64,000 nucleotides of DNA from CBDFLS01 sp965249185 (GCA_965249185.1 CBDFLS010000002.1:558001-622000), one strand, 5' to 3'; counted from the stretch's first letter, positions 1 through 8,612 are shown. The notes: generated by a model from the sequence alone, not told the origin. A program made the numbers and translations.

Positions 1-1
1 G

Positions 2-814
2 CCGGTGCGCATCTCCCACTCGCCCCAGTTCTGGCTGCTGGGCGGGGCCGCGGGCGCCGCCGGCGCCATGGTCGCGCACCACTATCGCCTGCTCACCGGC
101 CGGGGGCAGCACGTTGACGTCTCCTGCCAGCAGGCCGTGACCCGCACCCTCTCCCACGCGCCTCAGATTTGGGACCTGAACCGGGTGGTCCTCAAACGCC
201 ACGGCGCCTACCGGCAGTTGGGCCCGGCCACCGCGCGGATCAGCTACCCGTGCAAGGACGGCTACGTCAGCTTCTTCTACCCCGGTGGACAGGTGGGCGC
301 CCGCAGCATGGCCGGCTTGGCCCAGTGGATGGAGGAGGAGGGCATGGACGAACCGTTCTTGAGGGAGACCCGGTGGGAGGAGTTCGAGTTCGGCACCCTG
401 GAGCAGGAGACCCTCGACCGCGTGATGGAGCCGGTGCTGCGGTTCTTCGCCACCAAGACCAAGCGGGAGCTCTCCGAAGGGGCCCTCCGCCACCGGGTGA
501 TCCTCTTTCCCGTGAGCGACGCCCGGGACCTGCTGGAGCACCCACAGCTCGAGGCGCGCGGGTTTTACCAGGAGCTGCCACTTGGGCAGGAGTTACCACT
601 TGGGCAGAAGCTGCCCGATGGGGAGGATTTGCCTGATGGGGAAACCGGCGGCTCGCTGAGGCATGTGGGCGCTTTCGTGAAGGCGACCGGCCAGAGCCTG
701 GGCGCTCGCCGGCGGGCGCCACGCATCGGCGAGCACAACCGCGAGGTGCTGGGCGGCGAGCTGGGGCTGAGCGGCGTGGAGCTGGAATCGCTGGAGCGGA
801 GCGGCGCGCCATGA
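2..814 (+). CDS. CaiB/BaiF CoA-transferase family protein (5' end outside window)
   Basis: The reading frame is already open at the window edge. The first visible residues (ISHSPQFWLLGGAAGAAGAM) belong to the middle of a CaiB/BaiF (class III) CoA-transferase, so the N-terminal Rossmann part lies upstream; a GTG at 5 is only an internal codon. Class III enzymes move CoA between acyl groups and carboxylic acids. The GRGQHVDVS segment is the usual strand after the large N-terminal domain. Near the C-terminus, 572-643, four 18-bp units code for ELPLGQ, ELPLGQ, KLPDGE, DLPDGE, a local in-frame expansion not expected in the family. The stop overlaps the start of the next CaiB gene by 4 bp (ATGA), so the two are probably co-translated and may form a two-subunit transferase, as in BbsEF-type enzymes (inference). 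Substrate unknown. Confidence 0.85.
   Translation, partial: PVRISHSPQFWLLGGAAGAAGAMVAHHYRLLTGRGQHVDVSCQQAVTRTLSHAPQIWDLNRVVLKRHGAYRQLGPATARISYPCKDGYVSFFYPGGQVGARSMAGLAQWMEEEGMDEPFLRETRWEEFEFGTLEQETLDRVMEPVLRFFATKTKRELSEGALRHRVILFPVSDARDLLEHPQLEARGFYQELPLGQELPLGQKLPDGEDLPDGETGGSLRHVGAFVKATGQSLGARRRAPRIGEHNREVLGGELGLSGVELESLERSGAP
572..643 (+). repeat. four-unit 18-bp tandem repeat inside a CoA-transferase gene
   Basis: Four consecutive 18-bp units in frame. Units 1 and 2 differ at only a few positions, and units 3 and 4 are more diverged. Each gives a six-residue unit of pattern (E/K/D)LP(L/D)G(Q/E). It looks like replication-slippage expansion in a surface loop. Confidence 0.85.
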
Positions 815-2040
815 CGGACTCCACGGAGGTCCGCCAGCCGTTTCAGGGCGTCAAGGTCTTGGACTTCTGCTGGGTGGCCGTCGGACCGCTGACCACGCGC
901 TATCTGTCGGACTTCGGCGCCACCGTGGTCCGGGTGGAGTCCAAGAGCCGGCTGGAGACGCTGCGCATCGCCCAGCCCTTCAAGGACGGCGTGGCCGGGG
1001 TGAACCGGAGCGGCTACTTCTCCAACCTCAACGTCGGCAAGCTGGGCATCGCCGTGAACATGGCCCGGCCCGGCGCCACGGAGCTCATGAAGCGGCTGGT
1101 GGCCTGGGCCGACCTCGTCACCGAGAACTTCACGCCGGGCACCCTGGAGCGCTGGGGGCTGGGCTACGAGGAGCTGCGGCTCGTCAAGCCCGACATCATC
1201 CTGTTCAGCGCCTCCATGCTGGGCCACGGCGGTCCCCATTCGCGGCAGCCGGGCTTCGGCCCGGTGCTCACCTCCCTGGCCGGCCTCTCCAACATAACGG
1301 GCTGGCCGGAGCGTCCGCCCAACCCGCCCTACGGCGCGTACACCGACTTCCTGCTGCCCCACCTGGGCATCGCCGCCATCACGGCAGCCCTGGACCACCG
1401 CCGCCGCACCGGCCAGGGGCTCCACCTGGACCTCTCGCAGCTCGAGGGGTCGCTCCAGTACCTGGCTCCCACCCTGCTCGACTACCAGGCCAACGGTCGC
1501 GTTCAGGAGCGCGGCGGCAACACGGAACCGGCGATGGCGCCCCACGGGGCCTACCCCTGCGCCGGCGATGATCGGTGGTGCGCCATCGCCTGCGAGACGG
1601 ACGCGCAGTGGCGGGCGCTGTGCGGCGTCCTGGACAGCCCAGGGCTCGCCTCGGAGCCCCGGTACGCCACGCTGGAGGCGCGCAAGGCCACCGAGACGGA
1701 GCTGAACGCGCTGGTCGGGGCGTGGACCTCGTCGCGGGACGCCTACGATGTGATGGAGCGGTGCCAGGCGGCGGGGGTGCCCGCGGGCGTGGTCCAGACC
1801 TGCGAGGACCTGTTCAGCGACCCCCAGCTACGCCACCGGGGCCACTTCGTGTACCTGGACCACCCGGAGATGGGGGTCCACGCCACCGACGGCAACTGCT
1901 TCACGCTGTCGGAGAGCCCGGCGGAGTACCAGCGTCCCGCGCCGCTGCTGGGCCAGCACACCCACCAGGTCTGCCGGGAGGTCCTGGGCATGGGCGACGA
2001 CGAGATCGCGGAGCTGGAGGCCCAGGGCGTGCTGGAGTAG
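811..2040 (+). CDS. CaiB/BaiF CoA-transferase family protein
   Basis: A full-length class III CoA-transferase of 409 aa, the usual size for the family. The N-terminus (GVKVLDFCWVAVGPLTTRYL) is the typical nucleotide-fold opening, followed by DFGATVVRVES, NVGKLGIAVNM and the region ADLVTENFTPG that is diagnostic of CaiB proteins; GQGLHLDLS marks the interlocked-dimer linker. It starts four bases inside the preceding partial family member, so the two are translationally coupled. The pair may be alpha and beta subunits of one enzyme, because such tandem genes are known in benzylsuccinate and mesaconate CoA-transferase systems. The acyl donor and acceptor cannot be read from sequence. Confidence 0.9.
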   Translation: MTDSTEVRQPFQGVKVLDFCWVAVGPLTTRYLSDFGATVVRVESKSRLETLRIAQPFKDGVAGVNRSGYFSNLNVGKLGIAVNMARPGATELMKRLVAWADLVTENFTPGTLERWGLGYEELRLVKPDIILFSASMLGHGGPHSRQPGFGPVLTSLAGLSNITGWPERPPNPPYGAYTDFLLPHLGIAAITAALDHRRRTGQGLHLDLSQLEGSLQYLAPTLLDYQANGRVQERGGNTEPAMAPHGAYPCAGDDRWCAIACETDAQWRALCGVLDSPGLASEPRYATLEARKATETELNALVGAWTSSRDAYDVMERCQAAGVPAGVVQTCEDLFSDPQLRHRGHFVYLDHPEMGVHATDGNCFTLSESPAEYQRPAPLLGQHTHQVCREVLGMGDDEIAELEAQGVLE

Positions 2041-2094
2041 GAGGACGGGCCGGTGGGAAGACGCCGCCGGCCTCAAAAAGCCGCCACGCCGTGG

Positions 2095-3021
2095 CTACCG
2101 CTTCAGGCCCGCCATCTCGGCCAGCGCCTCCAGGTGCTCCATCTGGTCGAAAACAGGGTTGAGTAGCAGCAGGCCTGCGCCCGCCTCGGTCGCCTCGGCC
2201 AGTCGCTCGGCGCAGTGCTCCGGGGTGCCCGCAACGCCAACCTTTGCCGCCAGGTCGGGATTGCGGTAGTGCCCGCCAAACCACTCGCGCAGCCGTCGCT
2301 CCGCCCGCGCCTCGTCAGCGTCCACGGCGATATGCACCCGCTTCGCAATGGTGAAGGTGGCGGGATCCCTGCCCTCCTCCTCCATATACTGCTTGACCAG
2401 GGGCGCCCCTCGCAGGAAGTCCTCCAGGGAGGAGGAGCCCGCCCCCATCCAGCCATCGGCGTGGCGGACCGCCCGCCACAGGGCGTCGGGGTGCGCGCCG
2501 CCGAACCAGACGGGCGGATGCGGCTTCTGGACCGGCTTCGGCTCCATGGACGCGCCTTCGATCTGCCAGAAGTCGCCCCGATAGGTGATCACGGGCTCGG
2601 TCCACAGCGCCTTCAAGACCTGGAGCCACTCGATGAACCGCGCCACGCGCCGGTCCTGGGGAGGCCCGATGGGGCTGTAGTGCCGGGAGGTGGCCATGCC
2701 AAACCCAGCGATCAGCCGGCCGTTGCTCATCTGGTCCAGGCTGGCCAGGCGCTTGGCGAGGTGCACCGGGTTGTGCATGCTCAGCACCATCACCGAGACG
2801 CCCAGCTTGACCCTGGAGCTGACTGCGGCGGCGTAGTTGAGGAGGCTAACCGGCTCGAGGATGGGCGACTTTCCCAGCACCTGCTCCTGGGTCCACAGGC
2901 TGTGGTAGCCCAGCGTCTCCGCCCGGGCCACGAACTCCCGCACCAGCGCCATGTCCATCCGGCCATCCGGGAAGATCTGGGGAATGGACACGCCTATCTG
3001 GACCTGGTCGGCCAAAGCCAT
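2095..3021 (-). CDS. LLM class flavin-dependent oxidoreductase
   Basis: 308 aa with the luciferase-like monooxygenase TIM-barrel pattern: an N-terminal QIGVSIPQ strand, ETLGYHSLWTQEQ, a central VSVMVLSMHNPVHLAKRLASL segment, and GRLIAGFGMATS. The motif RPVWFGG-like PPVWFGGAHPDALWRAVRHADGW is characteristic of F420- or FMN-dependent members. The upstream GTG at 3039 would add six residues, but the ATG at 3021 sits six bases after GGAGG, so I chose it. It is transcribed away from xdhC. Such enzymes oxidise or reduce small organic substrates with reduced flavin or F420; the substrate cannot be inferred. Confidence 0.88.
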   Translation of the reverse strand: MALADQVQIGVSIPQIFPDGRMDMALVREFVARAETLGYHSLWTQEQVLGKSPILEPVSLLNYAAAVSSRVKLGVSVMVLSMHNPVHLAKRLASLDQMSNGRLIAGFGMATSRHYSPIGPPQDRRVARFIEWLQVLKALWTEPVITYRGDFWQIEGASMEPKPVQKPHPPVWFGGAHPDALWRAVRHADGWMGAGSSSLEDFLRGAPLVKQYMEEEGRDPATFTIAKRVHIAVDADEARAERRLREWFGGHYRNPDLAAKVGVAGTPEHCAERLAEATEAGAGLLLLNPVFDQMEHLEALAEMAGLKR

Positions 3022-3195
3022 GGATTCCTCCGTCCTCACGGCCGTGCGTTTACCGCGGCCGGGGCCCCATCATACCAGGTGATGAGCGCGCCCAATCATA
3101 GCAGTTGGCATGGACGCCAGAAGGACGCGTGGTGCTCGCCAAGCCGCTTTGGTATCATGTTCGCAAGTCCGACCCCACAAAGAGAGACGAACAAG

Positions 3196-4317
3196 ATGCG
3201 AACGGTCTATCAGGAGGCGGCGGCGCTGGCCAGGCAGAACGCTCCTTTCGTGCTGGCCACCGTGGTGCACACGCGGGGCTCCACGCCCCAGAAGCCCGGC
3301 GCCGCCCTGCTGGTCCGCGCCGACGGCTCCACCGTGGGCACGCTGGGCGGCGGCTGTGTCGAGGGAGACATCTGGTTCGCCGCCAAGGAGGCGCTCCGCG
3401 AGGGCAGCGGCCCCCAGTACAAGGACTACTTCCTGAACGAGGACATCGCGGCCCGCGACGGCCTGGTGTGCGGCGGCTCCATGTACTTCTTCATCGAGCC
3501 GATGCCGTCCGCCGACGCCTTCAGCCCGCTGGCCCGGGAGATCACCGCCGCCTATGAGGGCGGCCCATCGCTGGCCACCGCCACCCTGGTGAACAGCAAG
3601 CGCATGCCCCTGGGCGGCCGAATGATCGTGTACCAGGACGGCTCCGCCAGCGGCACCCTGGGCGACCCTGCGCTGGACGCCCGGGCCCAGGCCCTGGCCG
3701 TGGACGCGATCCCCCTGGGCAAGAGCATCCGGCTGGCCACCGACGACGGCGACGAGCTTTTCGTGCAGGGCTTCACCTCCCCCGCTTCGCTCATCCTTAT
3801 GGGTGGGGGGCACGTGAACTTGGCCACGGCCCGCGTCGCGCTGCCGCTGGGCTTCCGGATCATGGTCACCGACGACCGCCGCGAGTTCGCCAACAAGGAG
3901 CGGTTCCCCATGGCGGAGGAGGTCTCCGTGGCGCCCTACGACCGCGGCCTGGAGGCCTTCGCCATCACCCCCAACACGGCCATCGTGGTCGCCACCCGGG
4001 GCCACCGCTTCGACGACATGGCCCTGGAGGCGGCGGCCCGCTCATCCGCCAGCTACGTGGGCCTCATTGGCAGCAAGCGCAAGACGATCCTGGTCTACGA
4101 GGCGCTGCTCAAGCGGGGCGTGCCCCTGGAGCGGGTCCGGTCGCTTCACGCGCCCATCGGCCTGGACCTGGGCGGACGCACGCCGGAGGAGATCGCCGTG
4201 AGCATCGTGGCCGAGCTCGTCGCCTTTCGGAACGGCCATGACGGCGGCGCCATGAAGCTGGAACAGAAGCAGATCGACCGCCTGGTCAAAAAAGCAGCCG
4301 CGGCCGCCGCTCAGTAG
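3196..4317 (+). CDS. XdhC family protein, molybdenum hydroxylase maturation factor
   Basis: 373 aa with the two XdhC domains: an N-terminal XdhC/CoxI domain (LATVVHTRGSTPQKPGAA, then the signature GGGCVEG) and a C-terminal Rossmann domain (LILMGGGHVNLATARVALPL, YVGLIGSKRK, HAPIGLDLGGRTPEEIA). In xanthine-dehydrogenase and CO-dehydrogenase systems this protein binds molybdenum cofactor, supports its sulfuration and hands it to the apoenzyme. The frame is open about 1 kb further upstream, but that is antisense to the luciferase-like gene; the ATG at 3196 fits the family N-terminus. It is followed after one base by a MocA-like gene, and the two form a cofactor-maturation unit. No molybdenum hydroxylase structural gene lies in the window. 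Confidence 0.92.
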   Translation: MRTVYQEAAALARQNAPFVLATVVHTRGSTPQKPGAALLVRADGSTVGTLGGGCVEGDIWFAAKEALREGSGPQYKDYFLNEDIAARDGLVCGGSMYFFIEPMPSADAFSPLAREITAAYEGGPSLATATLVNSKRMPLGGRMIVYQDGSASGTLGDPALDARAQALAVDAIPLGKSIRLATDDGDELFVQGFTSPASLILMGGGHVNLATARVALPLGFRIMVTDDRREFANKERFPMAEEVSVAPYDRGLEAFAITPNTAIVVATRGHRFDDMALEAAARSSASYVGLIGSKRKTILVYEALLKRGVPLERVRSLHAPIGLDLGGRTPEEIAVSIVAELVAFRNGHDGGAMKLEQKQIDRLVKKAAAAAAQ

Positions 4318-4318
4318 T

Positions 4319-4927
4319 ATGGCCAGCGTAGCAGCGGTGCTCCTGGCTGCCGGCGAGTCCACCCGCATGGGAGAGTCCAAGGCCCTGCTGCCGTGGCGGG
4401 GCCAACCCCTGCTCCGCCACCAGGTCCAGGCGCTCCACGACGCCGGCTTCCGTCCCATCATCATAGTGCTCGGATACCACAGCGACCGCCTCCGCCAGGC
4501 CGTTCCTTCCCTTCCCTCAACGGTGGTTGTCGAGAACCTCCGCTACCGACGGGGCAGGTCCACCTCGGTGGTCTGCGGGATCGAGCAGGTGCCCGCCAAC
4601 GCCACGGGGGTGCTGGTCCTGAGCGTGGACCAGCCCCGGCCCGCCTCCATGCTGCGCCGGCTGCGAGAGGCCTTCGAGGAGTCGAGGCCGCGTCTGGCGG
4701 TCCCAGCCTACAAGGGCAGAGCGGGGCACCCGTTGCTCTTCTCCGCGGCGCTCCTTCCGGAGCTGCTGACCGTCACCGAGAGCCACCAGGGGATGCGCGA
4801 GGTGACGTCGCGCCACCACGAGCACCGGCTGCTGGTGGACGTGGACACGCCGCTGGCGCTGACCGACCTCAACACCCATGCCGACTACCAGGCAGCGCTG
4901 CGGCTGGCCGAGGCGGCGCAGGGCTGA
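4319..4927 (+). CDS. MobA-like nucleotidyltransferase (MocA-type molybdenum cofactor cytidylyltransferase)
   Basis: 202 aa. The N-terminus VAAVLLAAGESTRMGESKALL is the GT-A nucleotide-binding signature (LAAGxSxRMGxxK), followed by GQPLLRHQVQAL and the acidic LSVDQPR metal site typical of MocA/CoxD-like enzymes. MocA transfers CMP to molybdopterin to make the dinucleotide cofactor used by xanthine dehydrogenase-type enzymes. The gene starts one base after the stop of xdhC and has no separate promoter, which supports joint expression. A different NTP-transferase specificity cannot be excluded, but the xdhC neighbour makes MocA the best choice. Confidence 0.85.
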   Translation: MASVAAVLLAAGESTRMGESKALLPWRGQPLLRHQVQALHDAGFRPIIIVLGYHSDRLRQAVPSLPSTVVVENLRYRRGRSTSVVCGIEQVPANATGVLVLSVDQPRPASMLRRLREAFEESRPRLAVPAYKGRAGHPLLFSAALLPELLTVTESHQGMREVTSRHHEHRLLVDVDTPLALTDLNTHADYQAALRLAEAAQG

Positions 4928-4936
4928 GCGCCGGCC

Positions 4937-5101
4937 TTACTCCGTCCGCATGCGCCGCTGGAGCCTTCGGACCAAGAGGGCGAGCGCCGAGCCGAGCAGC
5001 GGAACGAGGGCCAGCCGGCCCCTGCTCCTGCTCAAAAGGCGGAGCACCGGCGAAAGAATGCCGCCGATTACGAAAAGGGAACGCAGTCTGCTCCTGAACA
5101 T
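4937..5101 (-). CDS. small basic membrane protein, 54 aa, unknown function
   Basis: Not recognised. The frame starts with ATG at 5101, four bases after GGGAGG, and lies 32 bp downstream of a CaiB-type gene on the same strand, so it is a plausible last gene of that operon. The product is strongly basic and hydrophobic: two short apolar stretches (LFVIGGILSPVL near residues 9-20 and LALVPLLGSALALLV near 30-44) separated by an Arg/Ser turn, with an Arg-rich C-terminus. That pattern suggests a hairpin membrane peptide. The good ribosome site and position are the main support; conservation is untested. Confidence 0.55.
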   Translation of the reverse strand: MFRSRLRSLFVIGGILSPVLRLLSRSRGRLALVPLLGSALALLVRRLQRRMRTE

Positions 5102-5133
5102 AACGCCTCCCAACGCCAAGAGGCCGGGGCGTG

Positions 5134-6345
5134 CTACCCCACCACTTTGGCCGCCGCGAGCTCCCGCACCTGCTCGGCGCTGAGCCCCAGCAGCTCCTGG
5201 AGCACCTCCGCGGTGTGCTGCCCCAGGTCCGGGGCGGGCGTTCGGGCCTCGCCCGGCGTCCGCGACAGCTTGACCGGGTTGCCCGTGGCCCGCACGGCCC
5301 CGAGCACCGGATGCATTACTTCGGCAATCATCTGCCGATGCGCCACCTGCGGGTCCGCCGCCACCTGGGCGACATCCTGTACCGGGCCGCACGCTATATT
5401 CAGCGCCGAGAGCTCCTCCACCCACTCGGCGGTGGTCTTCCGCCTGAACGCCTCGTTAAAGATGGGCTCCAGCAGGTCATAGTCTTGTGCCCGCAGCCAG
5501 CCGCTCTCGAAGCGATCGTCGTCGATCAGCTCCGGGTGCTCGATGGCGGCGCAGAAGAGGGGCCACTGGTCCACCGGCCCGCCCATGATGGCCACCACCA
5601 CGTGGCCGTCGCTGGTCTCGAAGGCCTGGAAGGGCACGGCCACCGCGTGACGCGTCCCCAGACGCTCGGGCACCTGGCCGGTGGCGAAGTAACGGCTGAA
5701 GGCGTTCTCCAGAATGGCCACCTGGCAGTCCAACATGCTCACGTCTATGGCCTGGCCCCGGCCGGAGCGCTCGCGCTCGTGGAGGGCCGCCAGCACGCCG
5801 ATGGCGGTGTAGAGGCTGGCGGTGATATCGCCGATGCTGGCGCCGGGACGCGCCGGGGGCCCGCCGGCGTTGCCGGTGACGCTGAGCATGCCTCCCATGC
5901 CCTGCACGATCACGTCCAGGGCGCGGCGCTGGGCGTAGGGGCCCGTCTGGCCGAAGCCTGATATGGCCGCGTAGATGAGCCGTGGGTTGTGCCGCTCCAG
6001 CGTCGCGTAGTCCAGGCCCAGCCGGGCCATGGCGCCGGGCCGGAAGTTCTCCACCACCACGTCGGCGCGCTTGGCCATCTCGATGAAGAGCTCCGCCCCC
6101 CGAGGCGAGGCCAGGTCCAGCACCAAGCTGCGCTTGCCCCGGTTGATGCCCATGAAGTAGGCGCTGTAGTCGCCAATGAAGGGCCCGTTGCCCCGGGCCT
6201 TATCGCCCGTGAGGGGCTGCTCGATCTTGATGACCTCGGCGCCCAGGTCCGCCAGCACCAGAGTGCAGAAGGGGCCCGAGAGGATCCAACTCAGGTCCAG
6301 GACGCGCACGCCCTCCAACGGCCCAACCATGGGCGGCCCAGCCAT
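5134..6345 (-). CDS. CaiB/BaiF CoA-transferase family protein
   Basis: 403 aa class III CoA-transferase. It opens with PLEGVRVLDLSWILSGPFCT, then LGAEVIKIEQP, NRGKRSLVLDLASPRG and ADVVVENFRPGAMARLGLDY, all standard CaiB landmarks, and ends in the usual small C-terminal helix region. An in-frame extension reaches 6519, but the ATG at 6345 follows GGAGGAGGTTACCT, an excellent ribosome site, and matches the family N-terminus. It is divergently transcribed from the O-antigen-ligase-type gene and is followed by a 54-aa membrane peptide. This is the third CaiB protein in 6.5 kb, pointing to acyl-CoA-based catabolism of organic acids. Substrate unknown. Confidence 0.92.
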   Translation of the reverse strand: MAGPPMVGPLEGVRVLDLSWILSGPFCTLVLADLGAEVIKIEQPLTGDKARGNGPFIGDYSAYFMGINRGKRSLVLDLASPRGAELFIEMAKRADVVVENFRPGAMARLGLDYATLERHNPRLIYAAISGFGQTGPYAQRRALDVIVQGMGGMLSVTGNAGGPPARPGASIGDITASLYTAIGVLAALHERERSGRGQAIDVSMLDCQVAILENAFSRYFATGQVPERLGTRHAVAVPFQAFETSDGHVVVAIMGGPVDQWPLFCAAIEHPELIDDDRFESGWLRAQDYDLLEPIFNEAFRRKTTAEWVEELSALNIACGPVQDVAQVAADPQVAHRQMIAEVMHPVLGAVRATGNPVKLSRTPGEARTPAPDLGQHTAEVLQELLGLSAEQVRELAAAKVVG

Positions 6346-6450
6346 AGGTAACCTCCTCCGCTCGCTCCGGGGCGAGGGCTTTCCAGCGGGGCCATTATCC
6401 CACACCCGACGTCCCTGGTTTAGCGCGGCGGTCTTTGCGGTTACCCCTAC

Positions 6451-6933
6451 GTGATGGACGTTTCCCGCCAGCAGACGGCCCCCAGCCTCCGGCGGCCGGA
6501 GCGGAGGCGCGCAGGCCACCGGCCAGCCAACCCTCCGCCGGTCATCGCCGCTTTGCCCGGGGTGATCCGCGGGGTCCTTGTCCTGCTCCTCTGGATGCCC
6601 CTCATCATCACGCCCGGGGCCTTCCAGCCCTTCGTAGTCGGCAAGGCCCTCTACGCCCGCGGGCTGATCGAGACCATGGCCGTGCTGTGGCTAGTGCTGC
6701 TGCTGTGGGACCGGACCTACCGGCCGCCCCGGTCCTGGGTCCTCTTCAGCTTCGGGCTCTACGTTTTCGTCGCGTTCGTATCGGCCGTGGCGGGCGTGAG
6801 CTTCGCCCACAGCATCTGGTCCGACTACCAGCGGATGATGGGCGTGTGGGACCTGGCCCACTGGCTGGTCCTCACGCTGGTGGCCACGTCGGTGCTGCGG
6901 TCGGCCGAGGCGTGGCGATGGCTGCTCAACTAG
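6451..6933 (+). CDS. O-antigen ligase-like membrane protein, N-terminal part (frameshifted)
   Basis: About 160 aa with a charged N-terminal tail and three to four hydrophobic segments (PGVIRGVLVLLLWMPLIITP, AVLWLVLLLWD, VLFSFGLYVFVAFVSAVAG, WLVLTLVATSVL). It ends at TAG 6931-6933 immediately after AWRWLLN. In the next frame the sequence continues directly as RNLGVALALSLLALAQAYEL, which is the expected following membrane helix of the Wzy/O-antigen ligase family. The two frames therefore belong to one gene broken by a single-base shift near 6931. An ATG three bases after the GTG at 6451 is an equally good start; no clear ribosome site is seen. Confidence 0.7.
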   Translation: MMDVSRQQTAPSLRRPERRRAGHRPANPPPVIAALPGVIRGVLVLLLWMPLIITPGAFQPFVVGKALYARGLIETMAVLWLVLLLWDRTYRPPRSWVLFSFGLYVFVAFVSAVAGVSFAHSIWSDYQRMMGVWDLAHWLVLTLVATSVLRSAEAWRWLLN

Positions 6934-6943
6934 GAACCTCGGC

Positions 6944-7957
6944 GTGGCCCTGGCGCTCTCGCTCCTGGCACTGGCGCAGGCGTACGAGCTTCCCCAGCCC
7001 CTCGTGGTCCCCCTCACGTCTCGGGTCTACGCCACCCTGGGCAACCCCACCTACCTGGCGGCTATCCTCATGATGACGACCCTCGTAGCCGTGGGGTTCC
7101 TAGCCGGCTCCTTTCTGCCGCGCGCCAAGAGGACTGCGCCACCCAGCGGCGCTGGAGCCCGGCGCGGCATGCGGGAAATACGCCGGAGAGGACGATGGAG
7201 CAGCGGCCCGGCTCGTTGGCCTCCCCGCCTCCGGCGGCTCTTCTGGGGGGCGACCGTGCTCCTGGGCATCTGGACCATGTTCCTCACCGGCTCGCGGGGC
7301 CCCCTCATTGGACTGATTGCCGGCGCCATCTCCATGCCCGCCGTCCTGGCGGTATGCGGAAACCGGAGCGCTCTTCGAGCCGTATCGCTGGCCGCCGCCG
7401 GGCTCGTGCTGCTTACCGCCAGCTTCTTCGCCGCTGACCAATGGGTCGGCCTCTCCATCCGCTCTCAGACCGAGACGGCCTCCCACCGTTTCTTGAACAC
7501 CGGACTGGACCCGGGCGACGTGGCGATCCGCTGGAAGCTGATAGGAGTTGGGGTCCGGGCGTTTGCGGAGCGGCCCCTGCTCGGCTGGGGTCAGGACAAC
7601 TTCGCCCGGGCCTTTGACAAGCATGCCGACGCCTCGTTCTACGAGTATGGCAGGACTCACCACGACCAGGCCCACAACAAGCCGGTGGAGGAGCTGGCGA
7701 CGAAGGGCGCGCTGGGTCTGCTGGCGTACGGGGCCGCATGGGCGGCGCTGGCGTGGGCAATCGTGCGCAAAATGCGCCGGCGCCGGGAAGAGGTCCTGGC
7801 CTACGCCATCCTCGGCGCACTGGCGGGGTACTGGGTCCAGAACCTCTTCCTCTTCGACACGCCGGCCATGATGCTTCAGTGGACGCTCCTGCTGAGCTGG
7901 GTGGCGGGCCAGGAACGGCCGGCGCCCACGGAGAAGGGGAATTCGGATGAGGCGTGA
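6944..7957 (+). CDS. O-antigen ligase family (Wzy_C) membrane protein, C-terminal part (frameshifted)
   Basis: 337 aa from the first usable start codon; coding similarity begins slightly earlier at 6932. It contains the family's core: multiple membrane helices, the GSRGPLIGLIAG loop, and the large periplasmic loop with GWGQDNFARAF and HHDQAHNKPVEELATKGALG, followed by the last helices. These features are typical of Wzy_C proteins that polymerise or ligate surface polysaccharide, often in Chloroflexota with a C-terminal repeat domain. Here that extra part may be the separate next gene, which overlaps the end by 11 bp. The upstream half is in another frame, so the gene is either a recent pseudogene, a sequencing error, or a programmed shift. 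Confidence 0.75.
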   Translation: MALALSLLALAQAYELPQPLVVPLTSRVYATLGNPTYLAAILMMTTLVAVGFLAGSFLPRAKRTAPPSGAGARRGMREIRRRGRWSSGPARWPPRLRRLFWGATVLLGIWTMFLTGSRGPLIGLIAGAISMPAVLAVCGNRSALRAVSLAAAGLVLLTASFFAADQWVGLSIRSQTETASHRFLNTGLDPGDVAIRWKLIGVGVRAFAERPLLGWGQDNFARAFDKHADASFYEYGRTHHDQAHNKPVEELATKGALGLLAYGAAWAALAWAIVRKMRRRREEVLAYAILGALAGYWVQNLFLFDTPAMMLQWTLLLSWVAGQERPAPTEKGNSDEA

Positions 7958-8612
7958 GAGGGATCCCTCCTCGGTATCTCACCGGCGCGCCGCCGGCTCC
8001 GGCGCACGGGGCCTCAGCGCGCACATCGTCCGGATACTGCTGGCCGCGGCCCTCTTCGCGCTGCTGGGGATGTCGCTCTACCTCGCGCACTATCGCCCGT
8101 ATCGAGCGGCCCAGCTCTTCTACCAGGCCTACTACGACGCAAGGCCCGTGGCGGAGCGGACGGCCCTGGCCCGCGAGAGCTTCGACACCTTCCCGCCGCT
8201 GGCCGCCATGCCCAGACGCCTGCTCCTGAGCAGGCTGACCTCGTACTGGGATGACCTGGACCTGGAGGAGCGGCGGCTCGTGGTGGATTTTGTTGAGACA
8301 GAGGGCTTGCGCGGGCTCGACGCCACGCCCGACAACGCCCGGCTCATCGCGCGGGTCCTCCCTGTGCTGCAGGCCGTCGCCTCCTCCCCCGAAGACCTGG
8401 AACGGCTTGAGCCGTCCCTGGAGCGGCTTCGAGCGCTAGCGCCCCAACGGCTCGCCACGCATCAGCTCCTGGCGGGCCAGGAAGTGCAAAAGGGAAACTA
8501 CCGGGAGGCCCTTCGTATCGTCCAGGAGTTCGAGGCCGTGGCCCCCTGGGTGACGGAGAGTTTCGACAAGCTCCGGCAGGCCGCGGAGAAGGGGCTGGAT
8601 CAGCCTCCGTAA
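7947..8612 (+). CDS. single-pass membrane protein, helical repeat-like, companion of the O-antigen ligase
   Basis: 221 aa, function not recognised. An N-terminal basic tail leads into one membrane segment (VRILLAAALFALLGMSLYLA, about residues 28-48). The rest is predicted helical and rich in Leu, Arg and Glu, with repeating 30-40-residue helical pairs (LEERRLVVDFVETEG, ALAPQRLATHQLLAGQEVQK, NYREALRIVQEFEAV) reminiscent of tetratricopeptide modules. It overlaps the ligase gene by 11 bp and has its own GGAGAAGGGG ribosome site. Many O-antigen ligase-like proteins carry TPR domains at their C-terminus, so this could be the detached equivalent (inference). Confidence 0.7.
   Translation: MRRERDPSSVSHRRAAGSGARGLSAHIVRILLAAALFALLGMSLYLAHYRPYRAAQLFYQAYYDARPVAERTALARESFDTFPPLAAMPRRLLLSRLTSYWDDLDLEERRLVVDFVETEGLRGLDATPDNARLIARVLPVLQAVASSPEDLERLEPSLERLRALAPQRLATHQLLAGQEVQKGNYREALRIVQEFEAVAPWVTESFDKLRQAAEKGLDQPP

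Noticed and set aside
2215..3195. N-terminal extension of the xdhC frame by about 320 codons
   Set aside because: It is antisense to the luciferase-like gene; its translation is low-complexity and XdhC similarity begins only at 3196.
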